Shown here piece by piece: positions 27,901-41,117 of a stretch of DNA of 64,000 nt. The notes beneath the pieces are model-generated. The model was not told the origin of the DNA. It searched no databases and saw only the letters and a program-made list of their open reading frames with translations. Location of the stretch: the NCBI GenBank assembly GCA_900078775.1, contig LT549889.1:1240001-1304000 (forward strand), in the 5' to 3' direction. Origin of the DNA: Mycolicibacterium aurum. Lineage in GTDB: Bacteria; Actinomycetota; Actinomycetes; Mycobacteriales; Mycobacteriaceae. Within the stretch, counting starts at the first letter, position 1, and every line of letters begins with the position of its first letter. A program made the position numbers and the translations under genes.

Positions 27901-29507
27901 CGGTCACCGACAGCGCTGCGACGGGTGGCGCCGGTGGTGATGGCGGCAGCAACGATGCGGTGAGCGGCAACCGCGGCGGTACCGGTGGCGCCGGCGGGCA
28001 GGCGCTGGTCGGCGCCGATCGCGGCGGTTCGGTCGAGGACGCGACGGCTGAGGGTGCTGCCGGTGGCCTCGGCGGTGACGGCACGGCGGCCGGAGTGGGC
28101 GGTACCGGTGGTGCCGGTGGCAAGGGCGAGGTCTGGGCGGCCGATCCGGGTGGCTATGCAACGGGTACTGCGACCGGTGGTGTCGGAGGAAACTCGGTCG
28201 GCACGGGTACCGGTGGTGCCGGTGGCCGCGGCTATGTGCTGGTCCAGGCCGGCGGACACGTCGAAGCGACCGGTGCCGGCGCAGTCGGTGGCGCGGGTGG
28301 CGCCGGTATCGACGGCGGCACCGGTGGCGCCGGTGGCCAAGGCCGGATCTCGGCCACGGTATCGGGTGCCGAGGCCACTGGCACGGCTGTCGGTGGTGCC
28401 GGTGGCGCCGGTATCGACGGCGGTACCGGAGGCACCGGGGCAATCGGCCAGATCGCGGCTCAGCGCGCGGGCAGCCACGCCGGCGGCACCGCGCTCGGCG
28501 GGGCCGGTGGTTTCGGCGACGGTTCCGGCAGTATCGGTGGCAATGGCGCCGGCGGCTATATCAACACCGGTCTGTATTCCGGCCGCGGCGACGGCAGCAC
28601 CTCCACCGGTTACGCGCGCGGTGGCGCCGGTGGCAATGCGACCGGCGGAGGCAGGGGTGGTGTCGGCGGCGTGGGCACCTTGATCTCCTCCGGCACGGGT
28701 TCGTCAGCCAGCGGCTCCAGCTACGGCGGTGCCGGTGGCGCGGGTTCCAGCAGCGGAATCGGCGGGGCGGGGGGCCGGGCGCAGATCACCTCGGGCGGCA
28801 ACTCCTCGGGCAGCCTGAACTCGACGGCCGGTGGAACCGCCACCGCCGGTGCCGGCGGCAGCGGTACGGGTTCCGGCGTCAGCGGTGGAGTCGGCGGCCA
28901 GGCGACCATCGGATCCGGTCAGTTGGGCAGCGGCGTGGGCTTCAACAGCCACTCCAGTGGCACCGTGACCGGCGGTGACGGCGGTGCGGGCCAGAACGGC
29001 GTCGCCGGCGGTGCCGGTGGTGGAGCCTCCATCAACTCCCGGGGCAACAACGATTCGGTCACCGACGGCACCGTGCTCGGTGGTCACGGCGGGACCGGCG
29101 CGGCCGGCGGCGCAGCCACCATCAACATCACCGGTGGCGCCGGAAGCTCGGCGGTCGGCGCGACGGCCGAGGGCGGCAACGCGGGCGCGGGAGACGAATT
29201 CGGCGGCCGCGGCGGTGCCGGCGGCGCCGCCACCGTCAGCGCGTCGGGCGGCGGCAAGGTCAGCGGCGGTGGAGCTTTCGGCGGCGACGGCGGGGTCGGC
29301 GTCACCGGCGGCAAGGGCGGCGCCGGCGCTGCCGCCACCGTCAACTCGACGGCGGTGGCATCGGTGGTCACGGACTCGTCGGCCACCGGCGGCACGGGCG
29401 GCCTCGGCGGCAACGGAAACACCGGCGGCGCCGCCGCGGCCGTCACCCTGAACGGGCCGGCGACCGGCCAGCAGGTGACCGGAGCGGACGGAACCGACAA
29501 TCCGTAG
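24978..29507 (+). CDS. secreted PGRS-type Gly-rich surface protein without a PE domain
   Basis: A protein of 1509 residues from ATG 24978 (upstream in-frame starts would add about 34 unlikely residues). Residues 1-62 are a long export signal: a basic start (MNAARKPKHSRSK), then VGRVGALAVALGVGAAVTAF and an ALADA cleavage site. Residues about 65-230 are low complexity with a poly-acidic block (DDDADDDDDFDGDDD, about 115-130). A small hydrophobic segment follows (VVLPVVTVPLTDAVAQVIP), then a PGRS-like entry (YLLLIGDGT, ILFGNGYSW). From about residue 355 to the end it is GGxGGx-rich. The last 780 residues resolve into about 35-residue units. There is no PE or PPE domain. Likely cell-envelope or secreted; function unknown. 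Confidence 0.85.
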   Translation: MNAARKPKHSRSKLSSAKYSPRHAMVKPSAASRYVGRVGALAVALGVGAAVTAFMPAALADATGTAGTTDTTGPSDKQDAPSSAKSPGSPAAGSGSPSGIGSEDSESGDDGAESGDDDADDDDDFDGDDDSEPVSEAPVDPSDDQDPLADGDQSTAGAPTAEGDPTEPRDARSKGSRAQHHSPGSRLRTQATTAPTSGATTTSNNDATDAAPAEQSAGVVLPVVTVPLTDAVAQVIPKGAVPIVAVVVSADSDLPDGTPADSPGAQSLLLGATMGAARREVEEPGSDTASQALVGAFSTAAAATPPAAAAPPFRIWIGYLLLIGDGTASHPDGGILFGNGYSWTAETCNAGLACVGGRGGFIGNGGGGFNGGDGGAAGWFGNGGAGGVGVLWINDGAGGNGGRGGLIIGVGGAGGVGANGQDGQDGTSTLAATAGGKGGSGGDGGDGGWILGQAGAGGAGGVGGKGGDGYDGATGTAGGGHGENGGNGAAGGEGGDGGNAGQGRLFLFIPTTAARGDGGDGGVGGAGGDAGNGGVGVAGTMVNPDGGHGGDGGNRGLAGLGGAPGVRGTRGTDGTDGDWGLLGAEASGGHGGAGGDGWDSDDPTRPGGSGGDGGNAGEKGNGGVGGQGGDGAEGVFSGSTSGNGSAGGAGGTGGLGGLLAGLHGAGGAGGTGGSGAGLGTGATGGAGGAGGAGGAGTSAGGFGGGGGGGGGGALVEELNGGTATGTATGGAGGAGGAGTGTSAGGAGGTGGGAVVQADGAGSTADGDATGGTGGAGGSNGGTGGAGGVGGVQAVGAGSWASGSGVGGAGGAGIDGGTGGAGGEGVTNSSAGGHAEGDSTGGAGGSATGLGSTGGQGAGAWVQASGGTSEGTAAGGHGGAGSNGGTGGAGGYGLILTVGAGSSSDGEATGGAGGAAIADGATGGVGGSAQVTGFAGSTSGGIATGGAGGVGKGGDGGAGGQGWVGVYDYGGAAGSTVTDSAATGGAGGDGGSNDAVSGNRGGTGGAGGQALVGADRGGSVEDATAEGAAGGLGGDGTAAGVGGTGGAGGKGEVWAADPGGYATGTATGGVGGNSVGTGTGGAGGRGYVLVQAGGHVEATGAGAVGGAGGAGIDGGTGGAGGQGRISATVSGAEATGTAVGGAGGAGIDGGTGGTGAIGQIAAQRAGSHAGGTALGGAGGFGDGSGSIGGNGAGGYINTGLYSGRGDGSTSTGYARGGAGGNATGGGRGGVGGVGTLISSGTGSSASGSSYGGAGGAGSSSGIGGAGGRAQITSGGNSSGSLNSTAGGTATAGAGGSGTGSGVSGGVGGQATIGSGQLGSGVGFNSHSSGTVTGGDGGAGQNGVAGGAGGGASINSRGNNDSVTDGTVLGGHGGTGAAGGAATINITGGAGSSAVGATAEGGNAGAGDEFGGRGGAGGAATVSASGGGKVSGGGAFGGDGGVGVTGGKGGAGAAATVNSTAVASVVTDSSATGGTGGLGGNGNTGGAAAAVTLNGPATGQQVTGADGTDNP
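27134..29480 (+). repeat. about 20 tandem repeats of roughly 105 bp in the PGRS gene
   Basis: Each unit encodes GGAGGAGIDGGTGGAGG-like glycine triplets followed by a short Ala/Val/Ser strand such as AVGAGSWASGSGV or ATVSGAEATGTAV, about 35 residues per unit (range about 31-43). Units near 27400, 28300 and 28400 share nearly identical DNA (GGCGCCGGTATCGACGG), so recombination and assembly collapse are possible here. Confidence 0.7.
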
Positions 29508-29524
29508 CTGCCGGCCTCGTGCTC

Positions 29525-33840
<4,316 letters not shown>

Positions 33841-33888
33841 TTACCGCAGCGGTGAATTCAAGATCAGTCGTGAGCCCGAGCGCGGCCC

Positions 33889-34641
33889 TCAGCGCACCTG
33901 GGTGCGGCCCCGCTCGATGACCGCGGTACGGCTCTCGGCGATGTCGTCCCCGGAGGTGCTCGCCATCCAGGCGCGCGCCGATTCCGCCTCGATCCACAGC
34001 CCGGCCTGGGTCTGTTCGGCGTCGATGCGGTGATAGGAGTTCAGCAGGGCGCCGACGGCCTTCTGGTTGTTGCCGACGATCGAGGCGGCGATCCGGCGGG
34101 CGGCCGCCAGTAGTTCCTCGTGCGGGACGACCTCGGTGACCAGACCGGTGCGCAGCGCGTCGGCGGCCGACAGGTAGTCCCCGGTGAGGCTCATCCGCCG
34201 GGCCATCCCGACGCCGACCTTCTGCGGCAGCCGCACCGACAGCCCCCAGGTGGGCAGCAGACCCACCCGGGCATGCGTATCGGCGAACCGGGCCTGCTCG
34301 GAGGCGATCAGCACATCGCAGTACAGCGCGAGCTCCAGCCCGCCGGTGACCGCGGCCCCGTTGATCGCACCGATCACAGGTTTGCGCATGGCCGGCCACT
34401 TCGGCGAGATGTCCGGCAGCTCGGTGGTGTCGCCGAGTTCCTTGAGGTCCAGCCCCGCACAGAACACCGGGTCGGCACCGGTCAGGATCACCACGTCGAC
34501 GTCCGCGTCGGCCTCGGCGGCGCGCAGCGCGGCGAACAGTTCGGTGCGCAACTGCGCGGACAGCGCGTTGCGGGCCTGCGGACGGTTCAGCGTCAGGGTA
34601 CGAACCCGGTCGGTGGTCTCGACGTTCAGCACGGATGTCAT
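33889..34641 (-). CDS. echA16: enoyl-CoA hydratase family protein (EchA16-like)
   Basis: A 250-residue crotonase-fold protein. It has LTLNRPQARNALSAQL, VVILTGADPVFCAGLDLKEL (oxyanion loop), KPVIGAINGAAVTGGLELALYCD (second oxyanion Gly and helix), ADTHARVGLLPTWGLSVRLP and AADALRTGLVTEVVPHEEL. The acid pair typical of true hydratases is not clear (Gly-Leu-Glu-Leu present; second Glu replaced by Ala-Arg-Val context), so the exact reaction is uncertain. ATG 34641 is preceded at 6 nt by TACGGT, a leaderless arrangement; a longer open frame upstream overlaps the divergent DUF2277 gene. The position corresponds to Rv2831. Confidence 0.88.
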   Translation of the reverse strand: MTSVLNVETTDRVRTLTLNRPQARNALSAQLRTELFAALRAAEADADVDVVILTGADPVFCAGLDLKELGDTTELPDISPKWPAMRKPVIGAINGAAVTGGLELALYCDVLIASEQARFADTHARVGLLPTWGLSVRLPQKVGVGMARRMSLTGDYLSAADALRTGLVTEVVPHEELLAAARRIAASIVGNNQKAVGALLNSYHRIDAEQTQAGLWIEAESARAWMASTSGDDIAESRTAVIERGRTQVR

Positions 34642-34647
34642 TGGCAC

Positions 34648-34653
34648 ACCGTA
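34648..34653 (-). promoter_or_regulatory. -10 element of echA16 (leaderless)
   Basis: TACGGT on the minus strand ends 6 nt before ATG 34641. It is divergent from the DUF2277 promoter 21 bp away. Confidence 0.4.
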
Positions 34654-34673
34654 TCCGCCATCAGGATCAGGCA

Positions 34674-34679
34674 TATCGT
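34674..34679 (+). promoter_or_regulatory. -10 element of the DUF2277-DUF1802 pair (leaderless)
   Basis: TATCGT is 7 nt before ATG 34687; the two divergent -10 elements occupy a 45-bp gap between start codons. Confidence 0.4.
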
Positions 34680-34686
34680 GGGTTCC

Positions 34687-34950
34687 ATGTGCCGGAACAT
34701 CACCGAACTGCGAGGTCTGGAACCCGCGGCCACCCCGGAGGAGATCGAGGCCGCCGCGCGCCAGTACATCCGCAAGATCAGCGGCGTCACCCGACCCACC
34801 GCGGCCAATGTGGACGCCTTCGAGACCGCGGTCGCCGAGGTCACCGAGACCACCCGCCGGCTGCTCGCCCAGTTGCCGCCGCGCCGGCAACCCCCGAAGA
34901 CGGTGCCGCCGCTGCGCCGCCCCGAGGTCCGGGCCCGGCTCGGCCTGTGA
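34687..34950 (+). CDS. DUF2277 protein
   Basis: An 87-residue protein beginning MCRNITELRGLEPAATPEEI and containing AARQYIRKISGVTRPT, the conserved pattern of DUF2277. The invariant MCRNI start with Cys2 and several basic residues suggests metal or nucleic-acid contact, but no function is established. ATG 34687 is required for the conserved N-terminus and coincides with leaderless spacing. It overlaps the next gene by GTGA. Confidence 0.85.
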   Translation: MCRNITELRGLEPAATPEEIEAAARQYIRKISGVTRPTAANVDAFETAVAEVTETTRRLLAQLPPRRQPPKTVPPLRRPEVRARLGL

Positions 34951-35495
34951 GCACCCCCGCGCTCAAGGAGTGGAGTGCGGCGGTCGGGGCGCTGCTCGAC
35001 GGGCGCCAGAGCTTGCTGCTGCGCAAGGGCGGCATCCACGAGAAGCGCTTCGAGGTAAGTGCAGGGCAGTTTCTGCTGTTCCCGACGGTCGCGCACAGCC
35101 ACGCCGAGCGGCTGCGCCCCGAACACCGGGATCTGCTCAGCCATGCCGCCGACAGCACCGAGGACGCGTTGGTGCTGCGCGCCGGGGCGACGGTGATCGA
35201 CGCGATCGAGGTGAACCGTCCCGAGCGCATCGACGAGATCGCCGATCTGCACATCTGGACCGCCGCGTCGGTGCGCGCGGACCGGCTGGATTTCCGCCCC
35301 AGGCACCGGCTCACCGTGCTGGTGGTACAGGCCCGTCCGCTGCTCGAACCGCAGCGGTTGGCGCGCCTGCCCGAGTACGCCGGATGCACCAGCTGGGTGC
35401 AGCTGCCGGATCCCGAAAGCCGTTACGGCGCACCGGTGTACGACGTGGATCAGTTGTCCGCGGTGGCCCGGCGGGTACGCGACTCAGTGGGCTGA
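34947..35495 (+). CDS. DUF1802 protein
   Basis: A 182-residue protein with ALKEWSAAVGALLDGRQSLLLRKGGI split across the family start, FLLFPTVAHSHAERLRPEH and LDFRPRHRLTVLVVQARPLLE, the pattern of DUF1802 proteins of unknown function. An ILLRKGGI-H-E-F segment followed by FLFPT suggests a nucleotide or small-ligand fold, but this is inference. The GTG start is translationally coupled to DUF2277. Its last 12 nt overlap the 3' end of the CocE gene. Confidence 0.8.
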   Translation: MSTPALKEWSAAVGALLDGRQSLLLRKGGIHEKRFEVSAGQFLLFPTVAHSHAERLRPEHRDLLSHAADSTEDALVLRAGATVIDAIEVNRPERIDEIADLHIWTAASVRADRLDFRPRHRLTVLVVQARPLLEPQRLARLPEYAGCTSWVQLPDPESRYGAPVYDVDQLSAVARRVRDSVG

Positions 35496-37118
35496 CGGCG
35501 GGCCGTCGGCAGCGGGCAGGATGAGCCGGGAGCCGCCGTCATGGGTGATGGTGTGGGTGGCGCCGCGCAGCGTCTGCCCGGACAGCGCGGGCTCGCCGGT
35601 ACCGAGGTTGCGCGCGAAGCGCGGATGCGAGCCGCCGGCCACCAGCACCCGGATCCGGGACCCCGCCGCGAACCGGTGCGCGACCGCGTCGAGTTCGATG
35701 CGCACCGGGCCGGATCCCGCGGTGTCGTCCGGGTACCGGCGGTAGCCGTCGGTGACATTGTGGGACCGGCCGTGCGCATCCACCTCGCTGATCCGGACGA
35801 ACACGTCGTGGTGCGGGTTGTCGGCGCAGTGGGTCAACTCCAGCACCGGGGTGCCCACGGTGTAGACGTCGCTCGCCAGCGGTTCACCGGTGAAGGAGAG
35901 CACATCCGCGCGGCGGGCCAGCGCCGAATCGTCGCGGTATCCGCCCTTGGCGGACAACAGCCGGCCACCGATGGTCGGGGTCGGGTGCGCCGGGTCGTAG
36001 GTGAAGCGGGAGACGGCCGCCTCCCCGGGGGTGCCGCCGAGCCGACCGCCGGGCAGCAGATACAGATCGCGGTGCGGTCCGCCGGACGGCAGGTCCGGCA
36101 GTTCGACCCAGCCGTCGTTGTGGATGTGCAGCCGCACCGGGTTGCGCCGGGTGTCGGGCTGCCCGGTCAGGTGCGTGCCGAGCCAGTCCAGCGTCTCCCG
36201 GATCACCGTGGCGCCGCCCTTGGTCATCATCTGGGTGTGCGTCCACGACCCGACGGTCAGCGCGGTCGGGACGCCGCGGTCGTGCAGCTGCCGGTACTGG
36301 GCCAGCGTCTGGTCCAGGAACAGGTCCTGCCAGCCGGACAGCAGCAGCACCGGGACCTCGACCCGGTCCAGCGCCTCGACGGCGCCGAGGCGGCGCCAGT
36401 GCTCGGGATCGTCTCGCGGGGGCCGCAGCCAGGATTCGTACCACGGTGCGCCGTCACCGAGCAGGGCGCGCCCGCCCTCGCCGAGCGGCAGATCGAGTGC
36501 CGCGGCCTCGACCCGGCGCCCGGCCAGCGCCTGCCGCATGATCGCCTGCGCCACACCGGGATCCTCCTGGTGGGAGACCATATCGCTCCAGCCCAGGAAG
36601 TCGTTGAGCGAGAACGCCCCGGTGCCCCAGGAGGATTGGGCGAAGTCGTGCGGGCCGACAGTGATCACCGCGGCGGCCAGCTCCGGCGGCGGGTCGGTGA
36701 GCAGCGCCCACTGGGTGAACCCCAGATAGGACAGCCCGATGGTGGCGAACGTCCCGGTGAACCAGGGCTGGTCGCGCAGCCAGGCGACGGTGTCGGCGCC
36801 GTCGGCGACCTCGTTGACCATCGGGGTGAACTCGCCCCCGGAGCCGAAGGTGCCGCGCACGCTCTGGAACACCACGTGATAGCCGCGGGTGGCGTAGATG
36901 CTGCCGAACAGCACGGTGAACGGGAACCGGCGGCCGTACGGGGCGCGCACCAGGATGGTGCCCGCCGGGTGCGCGGTCCGCGGCCGATAGTGATCGGCGA
37001 GCAACTCGACACCGTCGCGCATCGGGATGCGCAGCCGGTGGTGCACCAGGTAGTCGTTGGTCGGGGCGGGCAGCCGCAGCGCGCGGCTCACCGCGTGCCG
37101 GCCGAGATGCGAGATCAC
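35484..37118 (-). CDS. CocE/NonD-family serine hydrolase
   Basis: A 544-residue X-Pro dipeptidyl-peptidase S15/CocE esterase. The N-terminal hydrolase has IPMRDGVELLADHYRP and VRAPYGRRFPF, nucleophile region TIGLSYLGFTQWALL (Ser about residue 128), VPVLLLSGWQDLFLDQTLAQ (Asp) and SWTHTQMM (His). The C-terminal jelly-roll domain has LHIHNDGWVELPDLP, VFVRISEVDAHGRSHNVTDGY and RFAAGSRIRVLVAGGSHPRFARN. No signal peptide is seen. The substrate is unknown (acyl esters or peptides). The GTG start is 9 nt after the stop of the DUF3558 gene, so the two are co-transcribed. Confidence 0.88.
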   Translation of the reverse strand: MISHLGRHAVSRALRLPAPTNDYLVHHRLRIPMRDGVELLADHYRPRTAHPAGTILVRAPYGRRFPFTVLFGSIYATRGYHVVFQSVRGTFGSGGEFTPMVNEVADGADTVAWLRDQPWFTGTFATIGLSYLGFTQWALLTDPPPELAAAVITVGPHDFAQSSWGTGAFSLNDFLGWSDMVSHQEDPGVAQAIMRQALAGRRVEAAALDLPLGEGGRALLGDGAPWYESWLRPPRDDPEHWRRLGAVEALDRVEVPVLLLSGWQDLFLDQTLAQYRQLHDRGVPTALTVGSWTHTQMMTKGGATVIRETLDWLGTHLTGQPDTRRNPVRLHIHNDGWVELPDLPSGGPHRDLYLLPGGRLGGTPGEAAVSRFTYDPAHPTPTIGGRLLSAKGGYRDDSALARRADVLSFTGEPLASDVYTVGTPVLELTHCADNPHHDVFVRISEVDAHGRSHNVTDGYRRYPDDTAGSGPVRIELDAVAHRFAAGSRIRVLVAGGSHPRFARNLGTGEPALSGQTLRGATHTITHDGGSRLILPAADGPPSAH

Positions 37119-37127
37119 CCGGTCACC

Positions 37128-37700
37128 CTAGAACTTGTAGTACGGCACCAGTTCGTGTGCGCGCTGCAGGTTGATCTGCAGGCAGTCGGGCCGGTCCGGC
37201 GAGTGGATCGGGGAGTAGAACAGCGACTGCTGCAGCACGCCGTAACTGGTCTTGAAGGCGATCATGCAGGTCACCCACCAGCGGTCGTTCCAGTCGGTGG
37301 GCTTCATGATCCAGAACTGGGCGGCGCGGTGGCCGGCGATGTCGAGTTCGACGGCATCGGCGGGCAGGGTGGCCTCATACGTCCGCCAGACGAACGCCTC
37401 GACCGCCATCTGGTAGTTGCCGGCGTCGTACTTGCAGCGCAGGCTGTCTTCGGGGGTTGGCGGGGTGTACGCCAGCCCGATGCGTTGCACCACGTCGAGC
37501 GGGATCTCCTCGCACGGCACGAACGGGCGCGGGTCGGTGGTCTCGATGACCGGCCACTTGATCGTGGTCGACACATTGGTCATCGGCAGGTCACTGGCCC
37601 GGACCTGGGTCGGGGCCCCGGTCGGGCTGCTCTGCCACACCACGATCACCGCGGCGACGAGCGCACACAGCGCTGACAGCAGCCGCAGTTTGGCAGCCAT
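37128..37700 (-). CDS. DUF3558-like exported protein
   Basis: A 190-residue exported protein. The N-terminal hydrophobic segment RLLSALCALVAAVIVVWQSS is a signal anchor without a lipobox Cys, unlike most DUF3558 lipoproteins. The domain shows the usual Cys pair in RPFVPCEEIPLDVVQRIG and EDSLRCKYD, then WNDRWWVTCMIAFKTSYGVL and SPDRPDCLQINLQRAHELVPYY. DUF3558 proteins are actinobacterial cell-envelope proteins of unknown function. It is divergent from the metallophosphoesterase gene across 123 bp and leads the CocE operon. Confidence 0.75.
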   Translation of the reverse strand: MAAKLRLLSALCALVAAVIVVWQSSPTGAPTQVRASDLPMTNVSTTIKWPVIETTDPRPFVPCEEIPLDVVQRIGLAYTPPTPEDSLRCKYDAGNYQMAVEAFVWRTYEATLPADAVELDIAGHRAAQFWIMKPTDWNDRWWVTCMIAFKTSYGVLQQSLFYSPIHSPDRPDCLQINLQRAHELVPYYKF

Positions 37701-37809
37701 CACACCCCCATCACATGTCGACGAGCTCTTCGAGCCTTGTCGGGAGTGTACAAGCCCCAAACAGGAACAGGTTCTAGTTGCTCGGATCAACGCGGTCCGG
37801 CCACGCCAG

Positions 37810-37815
37810 TAGGCT
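37810..37815 (+). promoter_or_regulatory. -10 element of the metallophosphoesterase operon
   Basis: TAGGCT is 8 nt before GTG 37824. Upstream at 37765-37774 is GAACAGGTTC, a small inverted repeat of the kind bound by TetR-type lipid regulators. Confidence 0.4.
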
Positions 37816-37823
37816 GATCTGTT

Positions 37824-38785
<962 letters not shown>

Positions 38786-38786
<1 letters not shown>

Positions 38787-39442
38787 TGCTGCTTCGATCC
38801 GTCGTCCCCGACTCGGTGATCGCCGCCGAACTCTACGAGGACCCGCCCGGCCTGACCCCGCTGCCGGAGGAGGAGCCGCTGGTGGCGCGGTCGGTGGCCA
38901 AGCGCCGCAACGAGTTCGTCACCGTGCGGCACTGCGCCCGCATCGCCCTCGGCGAGATCGGCGTGGCGCCGGTGCCGATCCTCAAGGGCGACAAGGGCGA
39001 ACCCTGCTGGCCCGAGGGAGTGGTCGGCAGCCTCACCCACTGCGAGGGATTCCGCGGCGCGGTCGTCGGGCGACGCGGCGAGGTCCGGTCGCTGGGCATC
39101 GACGCCGAACCGCACGATGTACTGCCCAAGGGGGTGCTGGACGCGATCAGCCTGCCCGCCGAGCGCGTCGAGCTGTCCCGGATGCCGGTGGACCTGCATT
39201 GGGATCGAATCCTGTTCTGCGCCAAGGAGGCCACCTACAAGGCGTGGTTCCCGCTGACGCACCGCTGGCTCGGGTTCGAGGATGCGCACATCACCTTCAC
39301 CCTGGACGGTTCCGGCAGCGCGGGGACCTTCCGCTCGCGCATCCTGATCGATCCGGCCGCCGAACACGGCCCGCCGCTGACCGCGCTGGACGGCCGCTGG
39401 TCGGTGGCCGGCGGCATCGCACTGACGGCGATCACGCTGTGA
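38786..39442 (+). CDS. pptT: 4'-phosphopantetheinyl transferase PptT
   Basis: A 218-residue Sfp-type transferase that activates acyl carrier proteins of mycolic acid, polyketide and siderophore synthesis; essential in M. tuberculosis. It has [61 protein letters not shown] (Mg-binding Asp and Glu) and the second motif [18 protein letters not shown] 38786 shares its first base with the preceding TAG, so translation is coupled to the phosphoesterase. The 3' end overlaps truB by GTGA. Confidence 0.95.
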
Positions 39443-40344
39443 GCGCGGGCGGTAAACCACCGGTAGCGCCCGGACTGGTCGTCGTGGACAAACCGGCCGG
39501 GATGACCAGCCACGACGTGGTGGGCAAGTGCCGGCGGCTGTTCGGGACCCGCAAGGTCGGGCACGCCGGCACCCTGGATCCGATGGCCACCGGTGTGCTG
39601 GTGATCGGTATCGAACGGGCCACCAAGATCCTCGGGCTCATCACCGGCACCGACAAGTCCTATGCCGCCACCATCCGGCTCGGCCAGACCACCAGCACCG
39701 AGGATGCCGAAGGCGAAGTGCTGCAGACCGTTCCGGCCGAGCATGTGACCGACGAGCAGATCGAGCAGGCCGTCGCCGGGCTGCGCGGAGACATCGAGCA
39801 GGTGCCCTCGGCGGTCAGCGCGATCAAGGTGGACGGGGAGCGCTCCTACAAGCTGGCCCGCGAGGGCCGGGCGGTGGAACTGGCGGCCCGTCCGGTGCGC
39901 ATCGCCCGGTTCGAGGTGCTGGCCACCCGCCGGGGCGGCGGGTTCGTCGACGTGGACGTCGAGGTGGACTGCTCATCGGGTACCTACATCCGGGCGCTGG
40001 CCCGCGACGTCGGCGCGACGCTCGGGGTGGGCGGGCACCTGACCGCGTTGCGGCGCACCGCGGTCGGGCGGTACGGGCTGGACGAGGCCCGCACCCTAGA
40101 CGAGCTCGCCGAGGCCGCCCGGCTGTCCTACAGCCTGGACGAGGCCTGCCTGCTCGGGTTTCCGCGCCGGGATCTGACCGACGCCGAGGTGGTCGACACC
40201 GGGCACGGGCGGGCGCTCGAACCCGCGGGCATCGCGGGCGTCTATGCCGCCGCCGGCCCGGACGGCCGGGTGATCGCGCTGCTGGAGGACGGCCCCTCGC
40301 GCACCAAGTCGGTGGTCGTCATCCGTCCCGCGACGCTGGCCTGA
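39439..40344 (+). CDS. truB: tRNA pseudouridine(55) synthase
   Basis: A 301-residue enzyme that makes pseudouridine 55 in the T-loop of tRNAs. It has [20 protein letters not shown], the catalytic block [16 protein letters not shown] with Asp about 44, [41 protein letters not shown] and [16 protein letters not shown] mycobacterial C-terminal extension replaces the PUA domain ([21 protein letters not shown]). The GTG start overlaps pptT. A 152-nt gap follows, with a GACATATGTC palindrome. Confidence 0.95.
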   Translation: MSAGGKPPVAPGLVVVDKPAGMTSHDVVGKCRRLFGTRKVGHAGTLDPMATGVLVIGIERATKILGLITGTDKSYAATIRLGQTTSTEDAEGEVLQTVPAEHVTDEQIEQAVAGLRGDIEQVPSAVSAIKVDGERSYKLAREGRAVELAARPVRIARFEVLATRRGGGFVDVDVEVDCSSGTYIRALARDVGATLGVGGHLTALRRTAVGRYGLDEARTLDELAEAARLSYSLDEACLLGFPRRDLTDAEVVDTGHGRALEPAGIAGVYAAAGPDGRVIALLEDGPSRTKSVVVIRPATLA

Positions 40345-40360
40345 GGTTTGCGCAAAACAA

Positions 40361-40370
40361 GACATATGTC
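40361..40370 (+). promoter_or_regulatory. 10-bp perfect palindrome GACATATGTC
   Basis: It lies 17 nt after truB and 127 nt before the SRPBCC gene, in an AT-rich intergenic region (also TTTATCAGGTAATC and GGCGTTTTATTAG). It may be an operator, but no regulator can be assigned. Confidence 0.25.
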
Positions 40371-40496
40371 CCATCTGCCCGCCGGTCATGCGCGTTGACC
40401 CCCTTTATCAGGTAATCGTCAGATACGTGGGCGTTTTATTAGCCAAATCCCAGGCTTTGGGCGAACTTTTGCCCGGTCCGGGGCGTTGTAACAGAC

Positions 40497-41117
40497 ATGA
40501 GCGAACACGCCCCGGTCTGCGACCACCCGCTGTTCAACTACCAGCCCGCGTGGGCGAGTAGCCGGGCGGCGACCGTCGGGCACGTGACCCGGCACGCCGA
40601 TCTGGCCCTGGACCCGACCGCGCTGTGGTCGGTGCTGGCCGACCCGCGCACCTGGGCTGACTGGTTGACGGTGCATCGCCGCTGGACGGCCGAACCGCGG
40701 ACGCAGTTCGTCCCGGGCGCCCGGATGACCGCCGAGACGGTGATGCTCGGCGTCACCAACACCGTCGAGTGGACGGTGGAGTCGGCGATCGGCCCCGGCA
40801 CGCTGGTGCTGATCGGGACCGGCGAGGCCGGTATGCGCACCCGGCTGACGTTCTGGATCAGCCCGGCCGAGGAGGGTTCCCGGCTGACGATCACCTGCGA
40901 GGTCGCCGGGGACCGGCTCAACGACATCATTGTCGGGGCCATCGAAACCGATGGCGCCGAACAACTCGACCGCAGCATCGCGCTGCTGGAAGACCTGGCC
41001 TCCGCCGCGCCCGAGCTGTCCGCCCGCCCGGCACTGCGGCTGGTGCACTCGGCGCCGGCCGCCCCTAGGCGCGCACCCCGCTGGAGCGGCGACGCGCACC
41101 TCAAGATGGTGCGCTAG
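40497..41117 (+). CDS. SRPBCC/polyketide cyclase-like protein
   Basis: A 206-residue START-like fold protein. HADLALDPTALWSVLADPRTWADWLTVHRRW is the usual first strand and helix (split here for length: ALWSVLADPRTWADWLTVH), FVPGARMTAETVMLGVTNTVEW and RLTITCEVAGDRLND follow. A C-terminal extension is Ala/Pro/Arg rich. SRPBCC proteins bind hydrophobic ligands; no catalytic residue can be assigned. It is not in an operon on its own strand and its stop shares CTAG with the convergent sirR gene. Confidence 0.75.
   Translation: MSEHAPVCDHPLFNYQPAWASSRAATVGHVTRHADLALDPTALWSVLADPRTWADWLTVHRRWTAEPRTQFVPGARMTAETVMLGVTNTVEWTVESAIGPGTLVLIGTGEAGMRTRLTFWISPAEEGSRLTITCEVAGDRLNDIIVGAIETDGAEQLDRSIALLEDLASAAPELSARPALRLVHSAPAAPRRAPRWSGDAHLKMVR

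Noticed and set aside
25731..28478. 915-codon open frame antisense to the PGRS gene
   Set aside because: Open only because GGN repeats read as Ala/Thr/Pro on the other strand; no ribosome site or recognisable domain.
26040..29480. CRISPR-like tandem repeats
   Set aside because: Repeats are in-frame Gly codons within one long coding sequence; there are no spacers of constant length and no cas genes.
35541..37676. 711-codon plus-strand frame over the CocE and DUF3558 genes
   Set aside because: The minus strand holds intact catalytic motifs; the plus-strand product has none.
37765..37774. KstR-type operator before the phosphoesterase
   Set aside because: AACAGGTT has the core spacing, but the left outer T of the tnnAACnnGTTnnA pattern is missing and no steroid or lipid catabolism gene is adjacent.
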